Made by a program: the position numbers and the translations under genes. From Ectocarpus siliculosus (Eukaryota; Sar; Phaeophyceae; Ectocarpales; Ectocarpaceae), in the NCBI GenBank assembly GCA_000310025.1, contig FN649745.1, forward strand, positions 150,867 to 175,206: a stretch of 24,340 nucleotides of DNA, written 5' to 3'. The notes beneath the pieces are model-generated. The model saw only the letters and a program-made list of their open reading frames with translations, was not told the DNA's origin and searched no databases. Below, piece by piece: positions 1 through 8,437 of this stretch (within the stretch, counting starts at the first letter, position 1; each line of letters starts with the position of its first letter).

Positions 1-1260
1 TATGGGGGTGGGGGGGGGGGGGGCGCGCAAACGTCATCGTCGTGGTTGACGATGAAAGTACGCACGACGTACGTATTACAACCGCCGTGTTCGCGTTATC
101 GTTAACGTGACCCACACTCGAACGATATTTACATGTGATATTCAAAAAATGCACGAATCGCTTGCTGCTCAAGCCGCGCATTTAGATGTGGCGCCCGTCA
201 GGGGGGCAGGGGGGATCTCTGGCTGACTACAAGCTACACGTACACGTGCACCGCCGGAACCTCGAATCCACGGTGTTAAACGGGATGTATTTTTGGTTGG
301 AGCTTTTGGCGGATTGGTTTGTGGTTTTGGTCGTTCTTTCTATTTTATGTGCGCGGACGTATACATGGTACCATTTGCATCACACGCTCACGATAAACGG
401 AACAAAAGTGGGCGTGTTTGTAGTTTTTGTAGAGGGCGTGCGTTGTTGTTTTTTCGTGTCGGAGATGTCGGAGATGAATCACTCAATCATGCTCGTGTGG
501 GCCAGGTGCCGTTCCCACCCCTCCCACACCGCAAGTACGATTATTTGGCCTGTTGACAAAGGTGGTCTTGGGCCGTTTTGATTTGGTGGGCTGCGTGTTT
601 TTTTGTCTGTCTCTTGTCTGGTTTGTAAAGCTGGCGCGTGTCTGCGCAGATTTTTTTTTTCCTACCCCCAACGAGGCTGCGTTGTGTCACACGCACACGC
701 CTTGTCCTCCTACCTGCCGTTGTTGAGCTACAGGAACGTGAGCGACGGCTAGGCTGTAGGTGGCCGGCGTGGCGTAGTGCTATCCCCTCTTCTATTGGAC
801 CAACATGAATATGTTGGAAGAGGCAAGTTCGCACGTTTATCGCCAGGGGGCAAGACTCAAGGTTTTTCTTGTAGTAGGCGGTTTCGCGGAATTTGTAGCG
901 GGGCAAGAAGTGTCATCTTCTTTTTTTGTCGGGTGCCTGCTGTACCTTCACGCAGCCATCCTCTTTGTCTCCAGCAAATCTTGGTATTATTAAAGTCGAT
1001 CTTTTTTGCTGGTGAAGGGAGGGGCTGGTTCCATACAATGAACGAATCACGTGTGTACTTATAGGAGATTCCCGGTGTCGCATGTCAGAGCAGAGTTCTT
1101 CACTACGACCTGGACGGGTTGTCCGCTGTCTCATTGCAGAGTGCTTTACTAGGGTAAGACTAATACCTCCTGGGCGTGTGGTGAGGTGACGATGACGACG
1201 ACTATAAACTACGATTGTCTTGCCAGAGTCATTTTTGATTCTCTTCTTGGTCCCTAGTGC
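1..1260. other. No supportable gene; low-complexity sequence
   Basis: I see no coding region with recognisable protein features here. The short open frames do not show domain-like composition and overlap one another on both strands. A G-run lies near the left edge (about positions 5-23), T-runs lie at about 600-660 and 925, and the rest is unstructured to my eye. Confidence 0.5.
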
Positions 1261-1487
1261 CTCGTTTTGCTTCCACCCTACCGGCCTTCACCAAAGTGGA
1301 TAGCGTTAGTTCGTGTGTACACAGAGGGAAGAGAGTGCTGAACTCTTCTCGCAATAAAAATTGAAGGCGAAGTACCGCAGGAGGGGAGGGTAGAGGGAGG
1401 CTCTTCTGTGTGACCACGGGTTGGAATAAACGGCACTAGTGCTGTGAGCGCTGATCTGAAGTGAAGAACAAAAAAAAAAAAAAAACT
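1261..1487 (+). repeat. SINE family A, copy 2 (5'-truncated, A-tailed)
   Basis: This stretch is the reverse complement of about 7002-7190, with roughly 85-90% similarity by eye. Shared blocks include GTGGATAGCG, TTCGTGTGTACACAGAGGG, AGAGTGCTGAACTCTTCTCG, the GTGTGACCACGGGTTGGA block and the end block TGAAGTGAAGA. It finishes in a run of A at about 1471-1487. A pure A tail, a tRNA-like box in the head (see the 7002-7330 copy) and dispersed copies in both orientations are typical of a SINE. This copy lacks the first tRNA-like unit seen in the 7002-7330 copy. No clear target-site duplication was found. Confidence 0.75.
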
Positions 1488-2289
1488 CTCCCACCCCTAA
1501 CCTATCCGTCCTCTCGGTTGAACGACTTGAAGTAGGTAGCTGTGAGTGACACTAACGCCCCGCACGCACGCACGTGTTAAACAGGAGCGCTACATCATAT
1601 ACTACTGCTTGGCCAACACAAACATCAGATTACAGATAGATCACCTGCAACGCGAAGTTAGAGACGTCCACGCGTTGAAAAAAACATGCAAGTGTTTCGA
1701 GCTACACACGCGTCAGGCGTCAATGCTACACAGCCCTCACGGGTTTCAGCTTTCAAAAGTTGCAGGTTCTGTCGCGCGCTGGTACAGTTGTACGCGAGCT
1801 GACTCCAAATGGGATTTGATTTGTCCACGCGAGCTTCTTGGAGCACCCGAACCTGTCAGGCTTAGCGTACTTGGTACGGCCTATGCATATGGCGACACGA
1901 ACGAGACCCGTCGGACCATGAAATCAAATAATTGTGCCCCGTCAGCGTACGTCTACACAAATACCCGGCCGGGTAGCCCCGGCTTCAACTCAAGCCCTAA
2001 TCCTGTGTTGTGCCACAGCGGCTTCCTTGGCAGGTGAAGCATGGACGTTTTCTTTTCTCGTGTCGGGTGTGATGCGAGTTGATCTCTGACGTCCGTCATG
2101 AACAAGGACTATCTCAGCCAAAATCAATAAAGGCTCTCCTTCATGAGACATAGAATCATGTGGAAAACGCAGAAACCGTGTTCGCTCACCGTTGTTCCCG
2201 CCTACAGACACTTATCAACAGACCCGGCTCAATGAAACGTTTTTTCGGGGGGGGGACCAACTACTACAACGTACTGCACTTTGGCATTT
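1488..2289. other. No supportable gene
   Basis: An open frame of 163 codons on the plus strand (1546-2037) has no recognisable domain and no splice-consistent neighbours. It has a composition like non-coding sequence. I see no repeat or RNA gene here. Confidence 0.4.
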
Positions 2290-2432
2290 CTGCCGTGTAG
2301 CAGCTCCAATCCGTGGTCACATAGAAAGGGTTCTTCCCCCCCTAAGGTCCCATACCCACCCCTCCTGCGGTGATTTGCCTTCGATTATTAACGCGAGAAA
2401 AGTGCAACACTCTTTTCCCTCAAACCGTTGCG
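2290..2432 (-). repeat. SINE family A, copy 3 (diverged fragment)
   Basis: Blocks such as CCGTGGTCACA, CCTCCTGCGGT, TTTGCCTTCGATT and GCGAGAAAAGTGCAACACTC match 7060-7165 in the same order and strand, at clearly lower identity and with a C-rich insertion near 2335. It lacks an obvious poly-A end. It is an older copy of the family at 7002-7330. Confidence 0.6.
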
Positions 2433-4212
2433 AGGCCAAAAATGCTCTTGGGAGATTGGGAGATATGGTTGGTAGTTGCTTCGAACATTTTGGGAGATAA
2501 TTGCTTTGCAGATTGCGTCGTAAATATGGTAGATGACTCAGCGTTATCAGTGAGATATTTTATTGATGTAGCCGCCGCAGAAAAAGGGATTGAGAACAAA
2601 TGTTGTGCGAGATAAATGTAAATGTTACAACGATAACGGTTGGAGATCCCTCCCGGGAGGCCAAAACTCGGATCAAAACCAGCAACAGTCTGAAAAGGAT
2701 CATCAGCAGAAGCGACGACAAAAATGGAATGGTGACCCCTTGAACAATCCTTCAAATCGACGTTCCCACCACTCTCTGCAGGTCGTGCTACAGCCGAAAA
2801 GACAGGAGCCCTTCCTTCCACAAACGTTCACGAAAAATCGTTCTCAAACAGGAGGGGTCCACGCAACAAGAGACCCCCCCCCCCCCCGTTTCTCGCCTAA
2901 TTTCCTTCCTGCATCACGATCTCCGTGAATACTTCCTGTGTCTTGCAATCGTGCGCGGTCTAAACGGAGCACACCAAACTGGCTTACGGTGGGAGAAAAG
3001 AACAAACCTGCACACATTCAAGAATACCCCCCTCCTATCAGCAGCAAGATGTGTGCCTTGAATGCTCCGGCCCCACGACCAATACCTCTGAATGAAACGA
3101 CACCTTGAATAGGCTCTTCACTTTCGGTTGAAAGTAAACACCACACACACACACACACCCTCCCTCCCACCCCCTGGCCAACTCACTCAGGTACGCACGT
3201 GGCTGTCCTCGCCCTTGGTCCACAAAAGATCTAACGCATAATCAACCAACAAGACTAACCCCTTCCTCCCGGTAGGCGGCAAAGGCAAAACGCTTGAAAC
3301 ACGGATGGATCTCGACTCCACTCCATGAAAGGCCAAAGTCATGGCCCGTTAAACACTGGCTACCGCTCCCCCCTAAACATACACACGCCTCTGCCAAGAG
3401 GAGGGTCTGCATTCTATCCTGGAGGCAGGGCTGGTCATGGGGGCCCCGCGAATGCTGCCCACTTGGGGGGGGCAGCGGCGCCTCCGAGCGCCTGCGACAT
3501 CGATGCAGTTCGTGGGAATCACGCGCGGGGAAATGTTCAAGTGGAGGAGGTGTGGCAAGGGGGGGGAGGTACACACTCGCTGCTTGGAAAAAAAATTAAA
3601 GGGCAAGATGAGACTTGTGCCTATCCTACCGTTTGATATGCTTTTTTTCATTCATGCAATATTTTGGCGAAAAAATGTGCACAGTAACACCACCACTTGT
3701 CCCCCTTTCTTAAATGTACCTTACATATCGCCTACCCGTGCTTACACAACTTTTTCGACCCCATTTCCCTTGGTGCTTACCAAGCTGTTGCGAAAGGAGA
3801 CGGGGAGCGCGGGAAGGGGGGAGCGCGGGAGGGGGGGGGGGGGAGCAGTAAACACGGTAGAGCAGTATCAACGTGCCTTGGAGTGCGCTTCACTGACCCC
3901 ACATCGCCGACGCTTCCAAGAAAGGAAGGGTGATCCACACTTGCAACAACAAAAAACTTTATACGAACCCCTTCGACAGACAGACTGCATTTGTGTATCT
4001 CTGGCACCAGATCGACGGCGCAAACCGGCTGATCGATGAAAAGACGCCGCTACTTAGTAATGGCGGCCACCGGGCGGCGACCGCTACCAGCATTCATAAA
4101 ACTGTTTCGAGTCCGCGGCCCCCCCTAGCAGCGCGGGGTCGTGGGGACAAACAAACGCACGGACCAGCAGCCGGTGCTTGTGCGCATGTCTCCCTTCGTA
4201 CTTGGTCCTCAC
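2433..4212. other. No supportable gene; homopolymer-rich stretch
   Basis: This stretch contains C and G runs (about 2875-2887, 3465-3472, 3832-3843), a short CA microsatellite (3141-3158) and several chance open frames. The longest is 200 codons on the plus strand (3437-4039), with no domain signal and translated homopolymers. The 3' exons of the minus-strand TPR-like gene should lie here if that gene is complete, but I could not identify one with convincing protein similarity. Confidence 0.4.
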
Positions 4213-4293
4213 CTGAAGGTAGTCCTTGCTCCGCTTCAGCTGTTCCTGGGCCATGGGGCAGGGGCACTCCGAAGCCGCCCGCTCCGCGTCTCG
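4213..4293 (-). CDS. Exon of TPR-like gene (second TPR helix)
   Basis: The exon has 27 codons, phase 0 to phase 0. The acceptor is GATGACAG before CGAGAC, and the donor is CAG then GTGAGG, a good consensus. It codes for RDAERAASECPCPMAQEQLK and a few more residues. It continues directly from SFRLGDCYSGM of the previous exon to make a canonical TPR helix-turn-helix (LGDxxxxxxDAERA). This is the last exon I can support, and a third TPR would be expected downstream. Confidence 0.6.
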
Positions 4294-4899
4294 CTGTCAT
4301 CCGAGTCACAACGACCAACAACGCTCAGCTCGAAAATACCGTGGAGCAAACCGTGGGACGTGGGTGCGCATCGGCAACACAGAAGGAAGGAGCCCGGTTC
4401 GCCCTACGAGCACACTAGGCCCGTCCAAACGTTACAATTACTACAGAAGGGGTCCGTCTACCTTTGCATACATTTATGCATACCAGCATTCAAAAAACAG
4501 CAGCGGTGGGGGGGGTCAATTGTGCCGGTTGAATAGTCTAGAGAAACAGTTCAGGGCACAAACCGGGGCCCCAAGCAAAATTGGCACTCTTCGGCACACC
4601 ATTCTGAATACGTGTATGCATAGTAGCAGGCAGTCACCCGCGGTGTACTTAGTGCCGTTGCTTACGACGGGCAGATATTTCGGAGGGGCCCCGCAAGGAC
4701 ATCTAGGGTAGTTTGTTACTGAGGTACTGCTGTACACTGTACTGACCATGCCGCTGTAGCAGTCGCCGAGCCTAAAGCTGGCCACTGACCGGTTGCAGAG
4801 GGCGAGGCCGAGAAGTTCTCTCGCCTCCTTGCCCTCGGGGGTCTCGGCTTCCCGCCGCCCTCGCTGCGCCTTGTCTACATGCACCTCCAGCAGCTGCAC

Positions 4900-4965
<66 letters not shown>

Positions 4966-7675
4966 GAGTTAAAAGAGAGAAGAGAGAAGAGAGAAAGAGA
5001 CAGAGACAGAGACAGAGACAGAGACAGAGAGATGTGCAAACACGAGAGCGGCGGCGCCAAGCGTTACAAGCGTGGGAGGCGGAAATACTATGCGGTGGCA
5101 GAGCTATCTTTCGTGCGGTGGCATGTAGTCCCATCACACCCCTCACGCAGGAGGAACAAAAAAAAAAGCGTTTTTTTATCAGAGACTTCTCCTGAACAAA
5201 CTTAGCAACAACCCGCCGGTTCTGGAGTAATCAGGGCCCTATGGCAGTCAGTCGTGTGCACAAAGCGGGCAAGCAAGACTAGGCCCGTGAGCGCGAAAAA
5301 GAGGGGAGGATAAGCACACACATGGAGTATCAGTATTCTTGCGACAAAAGCTAATAGGAAGGGCTAAAACAAAGCATCAACAGAAACGAAAAGGCCTGAT
5401 TCCACACACAACATGAGACGGTCCGACATCAGACCCGGTTGGAGACAAAAAGAAAAGTGATCCCCCCCCCAAAAAAAGAAGCAACCTCCCTACCTTGACG
5501 GCATCGTCGTAGCCGTCCATCGCTAGACGCGCGTCACCGGCGCCGACGAGCTCGAACGACTGCTTGACCAAGGGCCTAGCGCGAGCTAAACAGGAGGCGA
5601 GACTGCTCTCCTGTCCGCTGGTCTCCGCCACGAGGGCCAGGTACTGCTTTTCCACCCGCGCCAATCGGCCGAGGCACCTCTCCAGCTGAAAAAATAATCG
5701 ATCGGGGGATTGGGGGGGAGGGAGGGTGCAGCTTCGTAACTTGGCCATGTACAACAGCGGAACATCATTCCCACAACGCCCAGTCTTACCCAGGGCTGTG
5801 CAACAAGATCGTTGTTTAGAGGTTTGCTTCACATCAAAAGGAACCGAAACACGTGCTGTCATATTGACCACCACTTCTGTCCGGAAATATAATGACCATT
5901 GTGGCATTCGGATTTGTGTACGAATGGCCCTTATAATGTTGAACAGAGGGGCAAGTTCACCTCGTTCTCGAGACACTCCTGCTGTCTATCAGCGCGGCGT
6001 CGGTAAGCCCTGGCCCTCTTCAGGTGCGACAGCATCGTTAGCGTGCCGTTGGGCAGGCTCGAGTCCGCGAAGGCTGGACCGAGCACTTCCACCCCTGTCG
6101 CAGCCGCTGACTCGTCGATGATGTCCTCTCCGCGCATGAGGTCGCGGACCTGCCAGCAACGGCAATTTTGATTTCCGAATCATTTGGGAAAATTGAAAAA
6201 TGAGAGTAGCAGATACCGCCAAACCTTGGGTTTTTGTAGCTGAGGATCGCCGAAGTGTATTCATGTAACTGTTGTCGCCAAGCTCTGCTGCGCATTGATC
6301 GCAACGCAAGAACAAGCGCCTTGATCGAAACACAAGAACAAGCTTTCGCCGCACTTGCGATGTGCCTGCCCTGTTCGCATGGCCGCCAAGACCTTCACGT
6401 GTATCAGCAGTACTTCTACAGCACAAGTTATACAAGTCATTGGTCGCCTCGCTATTTACTGCCGCTGCCGCCGCACGATATCCGTACCGTACCAGGCTCC
6501 AATCGCTTACGCTAGGTTCGCGAAAAAAACACTACCACACGATTCAGAATGAAGAATTGGGTACTGTAATACGAGATCCCGGAGCGTGTATGTGTGTGTT
6601 ATTTTCCCCTCTTCTTTTCTGCCCACCTCGTCCTCCGCTCGATTTCCGGCCGCCATCGCCTTCGCCGCCGCGCCGCCCTTCCGCCCATCGTAATCGTCGG
6701 AACCTGTGCCGTGTTCCGCCGCGTATAAAAAATGCACCACACGAGTGAAAAAAATTACACCGCACGAGTTAAAAATATTACACCGCATGACCGATCCCCC
6801 TGGCACGAAAGCCAGTGGTGCATACAGCAAAGACAGTGGTACATACAGCAAGTATCCCGATGTTCCGCGCAAAAAAAAAAACACCGAGAAACCGGTACCC
6901 CCGGCAAAAGTCAGCGGTTCAGCAATAAGTGGTCCCGATATACCGCAGTCCCCAATAGCGCGGTTCTCCATACACCGGGGCTAAAAATTTGTCTGTCACT
7001 TTCTTTTTTTTTTGTCTTCACTTCAAATCAGCGCTCACAGCACTAGTGCCGTTTCCTCCAACCCGTGGTCACACAGAAGAGACCCTCTCTACCGTCCCCT
7101 CCTGCGGTACTTTGCCTTCGATTTTTAATGCGAGAAGAGTTCAGCACTCTCTTCCCTCTGTGTACACACGAACTAGCGCTATCCACTAGGCCAGGAGCGG
7201 AAGCGAGAGAAAAACTCACTTTGCAAGAAAAGCTTGCTTACGCCGGGATTCGAACCCCTGACCTGACCTCTAGAAGGTTCCAACTAGAACACCGGGGCGA
7301 CCGGCGTATCACTGCGTCGCGATAAATCGGGACCACTGCTGTAAAATACTTCAAAGTAAAAACAAACAAGAGAAAATTTTACGGCTTGTCCTCGTCGTCG
7401 TGGTGGAAGCGATGGTGTGGTGGTATCTAGAGCATTCTTATGCACAAGCATCGACCCTGACGCTGCTGCTGCTGCTGCTTCATGCACGGCGGTTGGTGCG
7501 TCGCTAGGCAGGCGTGCCGCGCACCTGTCACGCCTTCGAGCTCGGTGATGACGGTCTGCAGCTTCTGCGCGATGTTGGGCCCATTGCCGACGGTGCCGCC
7601 CTTTCGGGCGCGGCGGTCCCTCTTGCGCGCCTTCGGGTCCAACCCGGCGCCGAGAGGTGGCTGAGTACCACCATG

Positions 7676-7707
<32 letters not shown>

Positions 7708-8437
7708 AAGCAAAATGTTTGCGCGGGCGTACAAGCAAAATAAGAACGAGAGAGAAATGAGGTCAAAACATGAACAAAAACAAAATGTAAGAATAAACGC
7801 GACAGGTTATCAGCGCGGGCGGGTGTGATTGCACGCACACACACAGGTAGAGAAGAGGGTGAAACAAACACATTTAAATTGCTTGTGGGTGTGCACGGTA
7901 AGGGGCCCGCCGCTTTCATTGTCGGTAACGGCCGACACTTGTAAGACCCTCTCCAACGCACGCCACCGGCAAAGACGTTGTGGTTGCCTCTTTCTCTATG
8001 CGCGTCGTTCGACTGCAAACATCATGCTACCGCCGTCGCCACCCCGGGCCGGCGGGGCGACGCATCGCCTCGAATGCCATGTGTGCCGCTGCTGCGTACC
8101 ACCACCACCACCACCTCCACACAAACTTCTCACGCAGGCGCCTTCCCACCCCCAACATTGTGCTATGCATGCTGTGTGCTGCTGCTGTGTTACCACCACC
8201 ACCATCATTCCACACAAACCTCAGAGGCAGGCGCAGTCCCGCTGCGGAACGTGACCCCGCCCGCCGTCGCCGCCCCCGCCGCCATCCCGCCACGGCCAGA
8301 ACCGCTCATGCTGACGCCCGCGGCGGCGGCAGTCGGCGTCGGTGGCGGCGAAGAGCGGCCGACGGGTTTCCCCTCGTCTTCCACCTGCTTGACGTAGGTC
8401 TTCGCGAAAGGTTCGAAGCCGGCCTTCACCTTGACCC
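4213..8437 (-). CDS. TPR-like protein of unknown function (partial, seven exons)
   Basis: Seven minus-strand exons join without a phase conflict: 8437-8220, 7660-7525, 6703-6627, 6149-5961, 5685-5494, 4893-4747 and 4293-4213. Together they give about 346 codons open at both ends. All acceptors are AG, often with a pyrimidine tract, and all donors are GT. Residues 1-72 are Ala/Gly/Pro-rich after a short charged segment. Residues 73-143 hold a basic patch (KARKRDRRARK). Residues 144-250 look helical and coiled-coil-like. Residues about 250-346 contain two TPR-like helix pairs, one around GDARLAMDGYDDAVK and one reading ALCNRSVASFRLGDCYSGM then RDAERAA. TPR units usually mediate protein-protein contacts, and no enzymatic motif is visible. 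I do not recognise the gene. The N-terminal start and C-terminal end are not found. The first exon needs one upstream coding base, so at least one more 5' exon exists. Confidence 0.65.
4747..4893 (-). CDS. Exon of TPR-like gene (TPR core)
   Basis: The exon has 49 codons, phase 0 to phase 0, from LLEVHVDKAQ to FRLGDCYSGM. The ALCNRSVASFRLGDCYSG stretch has the TPR spacing of small and bulky residues (N-R-S/A-x(4)-L-G-D). The donor is ATG then GTCAGT. The acceptor TGTGCAG sits at the end of a very long CT microsatellite. Confidence 0.7.
4903..5031. repeat. GA/CT microsatellite with GACA variant units
   Basis: An uninterrupted AG run (about 4903-4952) passes into ACAG and GAGACA variants up to about 5031. 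On the minus strand it reads as a pure pyrimidine (CT)n tract ending 9 bases before the AG acceptor of the exon at 4893-4747, so it occupies the position of the polypyrimidine tract. All three frames translate as monotonous Ser/Leu or Arg/Glu, which explains the chance open frames here. Confidence 0.95.
5494..5685 (-). CDS. Exon of TPR-like gene (helical segment and first TPR)
   Basis: The exon has 64 codons, phase 0 to phase 0. The acceptor is TTTTTTCAG before CTGGAG, and the donor is AAG then GTAGGG. The segment is strongly amphipathic, with LERCLGRLARVEKQYLALVA continuing the helix of the previous exon. It ends with GDARLAMDGYDDAVK, which fits the first helix pair of a TPR. The reading frame stays open with no Pro in the helical part. 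Confidence 0.7.
5961..6149 (-). CDS. Exon of TPR-like gene (charged helical segment)
   Basis: The exon has 63 codons, phase 0 to phase 0. The acceptor is TTGCTGGCAG before GTCCGCGAC, and the donor is GAG then GTGAAC. It codes for VRDLMRGEDIIDE, then a neutral linker, then LSHLKRARAYRRRADRQQEC followed by LENE. The last part is a likely coiled coil that continues into the next exon. Confidence 0.7.
6295..6346. repeat. Tandem duplication of a 26-bp unit
   Basis: Two adjacent units begin TTGATCG and share GCAACGCAAGAACAAG or its one- or two-base variant. They lie in the intron between the exons at 6703-6627 and 6149-5961. I see no function for them. Confidence 0.8.
6627..6703 (-). CDS. Short exon of TPR-like gene (linker)
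   Basis: The exon has 77 bp, two bases completing a split Gly codon plus 25 codons (SDDYDGRKGGAAAKAM, then AAGNRAEDE). The acceptor is GGCACAG and the donor is GAG then GTGGGC. It was found because the flanking exons are out of phase by one base without it. With it, phase 1 to phase 0 joins them exactly, and composition and splice sites agree. Confidence 0.6.
6726..6985. repeat. Degenerate short direct repeats of unknown origin
   Basis: Three partial copies of a unit like ATTACACCGCACGAGTTAAAA lie at about 6733-6790. Two copies of AGTGGTRCATACAGCAA lie at 6812-6850. Related pieces built on GGTCCCGATATACCG and TCCCGATGTTCCG follow to about 6985. The block lies between the short exon at 6703 and SINE A and looks like decayed satellite or transposon sequence. 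No protein is inferred. Confidence 0.5.
7002..7330 (-). repeat. SINE family A, copy 1 (full-looking, tRNA-like head, A tail)
   Basis: Read on the minus strand, the head at 7310-7240 has tRNA-like features. GGGGTTCGAATCCC is a near-perfect T-arm/B box, with an A-box-like TTCTAGTTGG ahead of it, and ACGCC...GGCGT could pair as an acceptor stem. A second A-box-like motif, TGGCCTAGTGGATAGCGC, follows at about 7193-7176. The body matches 1270-1475 and 2290-2432, and the element ends in an A run (T-run at 7007-7016 on the plus strand). It sits in an intron of the TPR-like gene in the same orientation. Internal pol III promoter boxes would allow its transcription. Confidence 0.75.
7525..7660 (-). 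CDS. Exon of TPR-like gene (basic segment)
   Basis: The exon has 136 bp, phase 0 to phase 1. The acceptor is TGGTACTCAG before CCACCT, and the donor is ACAG then GTGCGC. It codes for PPLGAGLDPKARKRDRRARK followed by GNGPNIAQKLQTVITELEG. The basic patch could be a nuclear localisation signal, and the second part is helical. Confidence 0.65.
7679..7707. repeat. CGG microsatellite in intron
   Basis: About nine GGC units lie just upstream, in the gene sense, of the acceptor for the exon at 7660-7525. It explains the poly-Arg and poly-Pro chance frames here. Confidence 0.95.
8220..8437 (-). CDS. First supportable exon of TPR-like gene
   Basis: The exon has 218 bp, phase 1 to phase 0. The acceptor is CGTTTTTGCAG, and the donor is GAG then GTTTGT. 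It codes for VKVKAGFEPFAKTYVKQVED followed by EGKPVG, then a Ser/Pro/Ala/Gly-rich disordered stretch. The other two frames carry stops that forbid joining to the next exon. The incoming phase requires an upstream exon ending one base into a codon, which I cannot place with certainty. Confidence 0.6.

Noticed and set aside
3437-4039. 200-codon open frame on the plus strand
   Set aside because: Its translation includes products of G and A homopolymers and changes character abruptly, with no recognisable motif.
7240-7315. Possible tRNA gene (T-arm GGGGTTCGAATCCC on the minus strand)
   Set aside because: The anticodon region does not fold into a proper arm, and the sequence continues into a body and A tail repeated elsewhere in the window. 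It is therefore treated as the head of a SINE.
7284-8018. 244-codon minus-strand open frame as a single-exon gene
   Set aside because: It overlaps a genuine exon (7660-7525), but its remainder is intron, CGG repeat and SINE sequence. The spliced model explains the data better.
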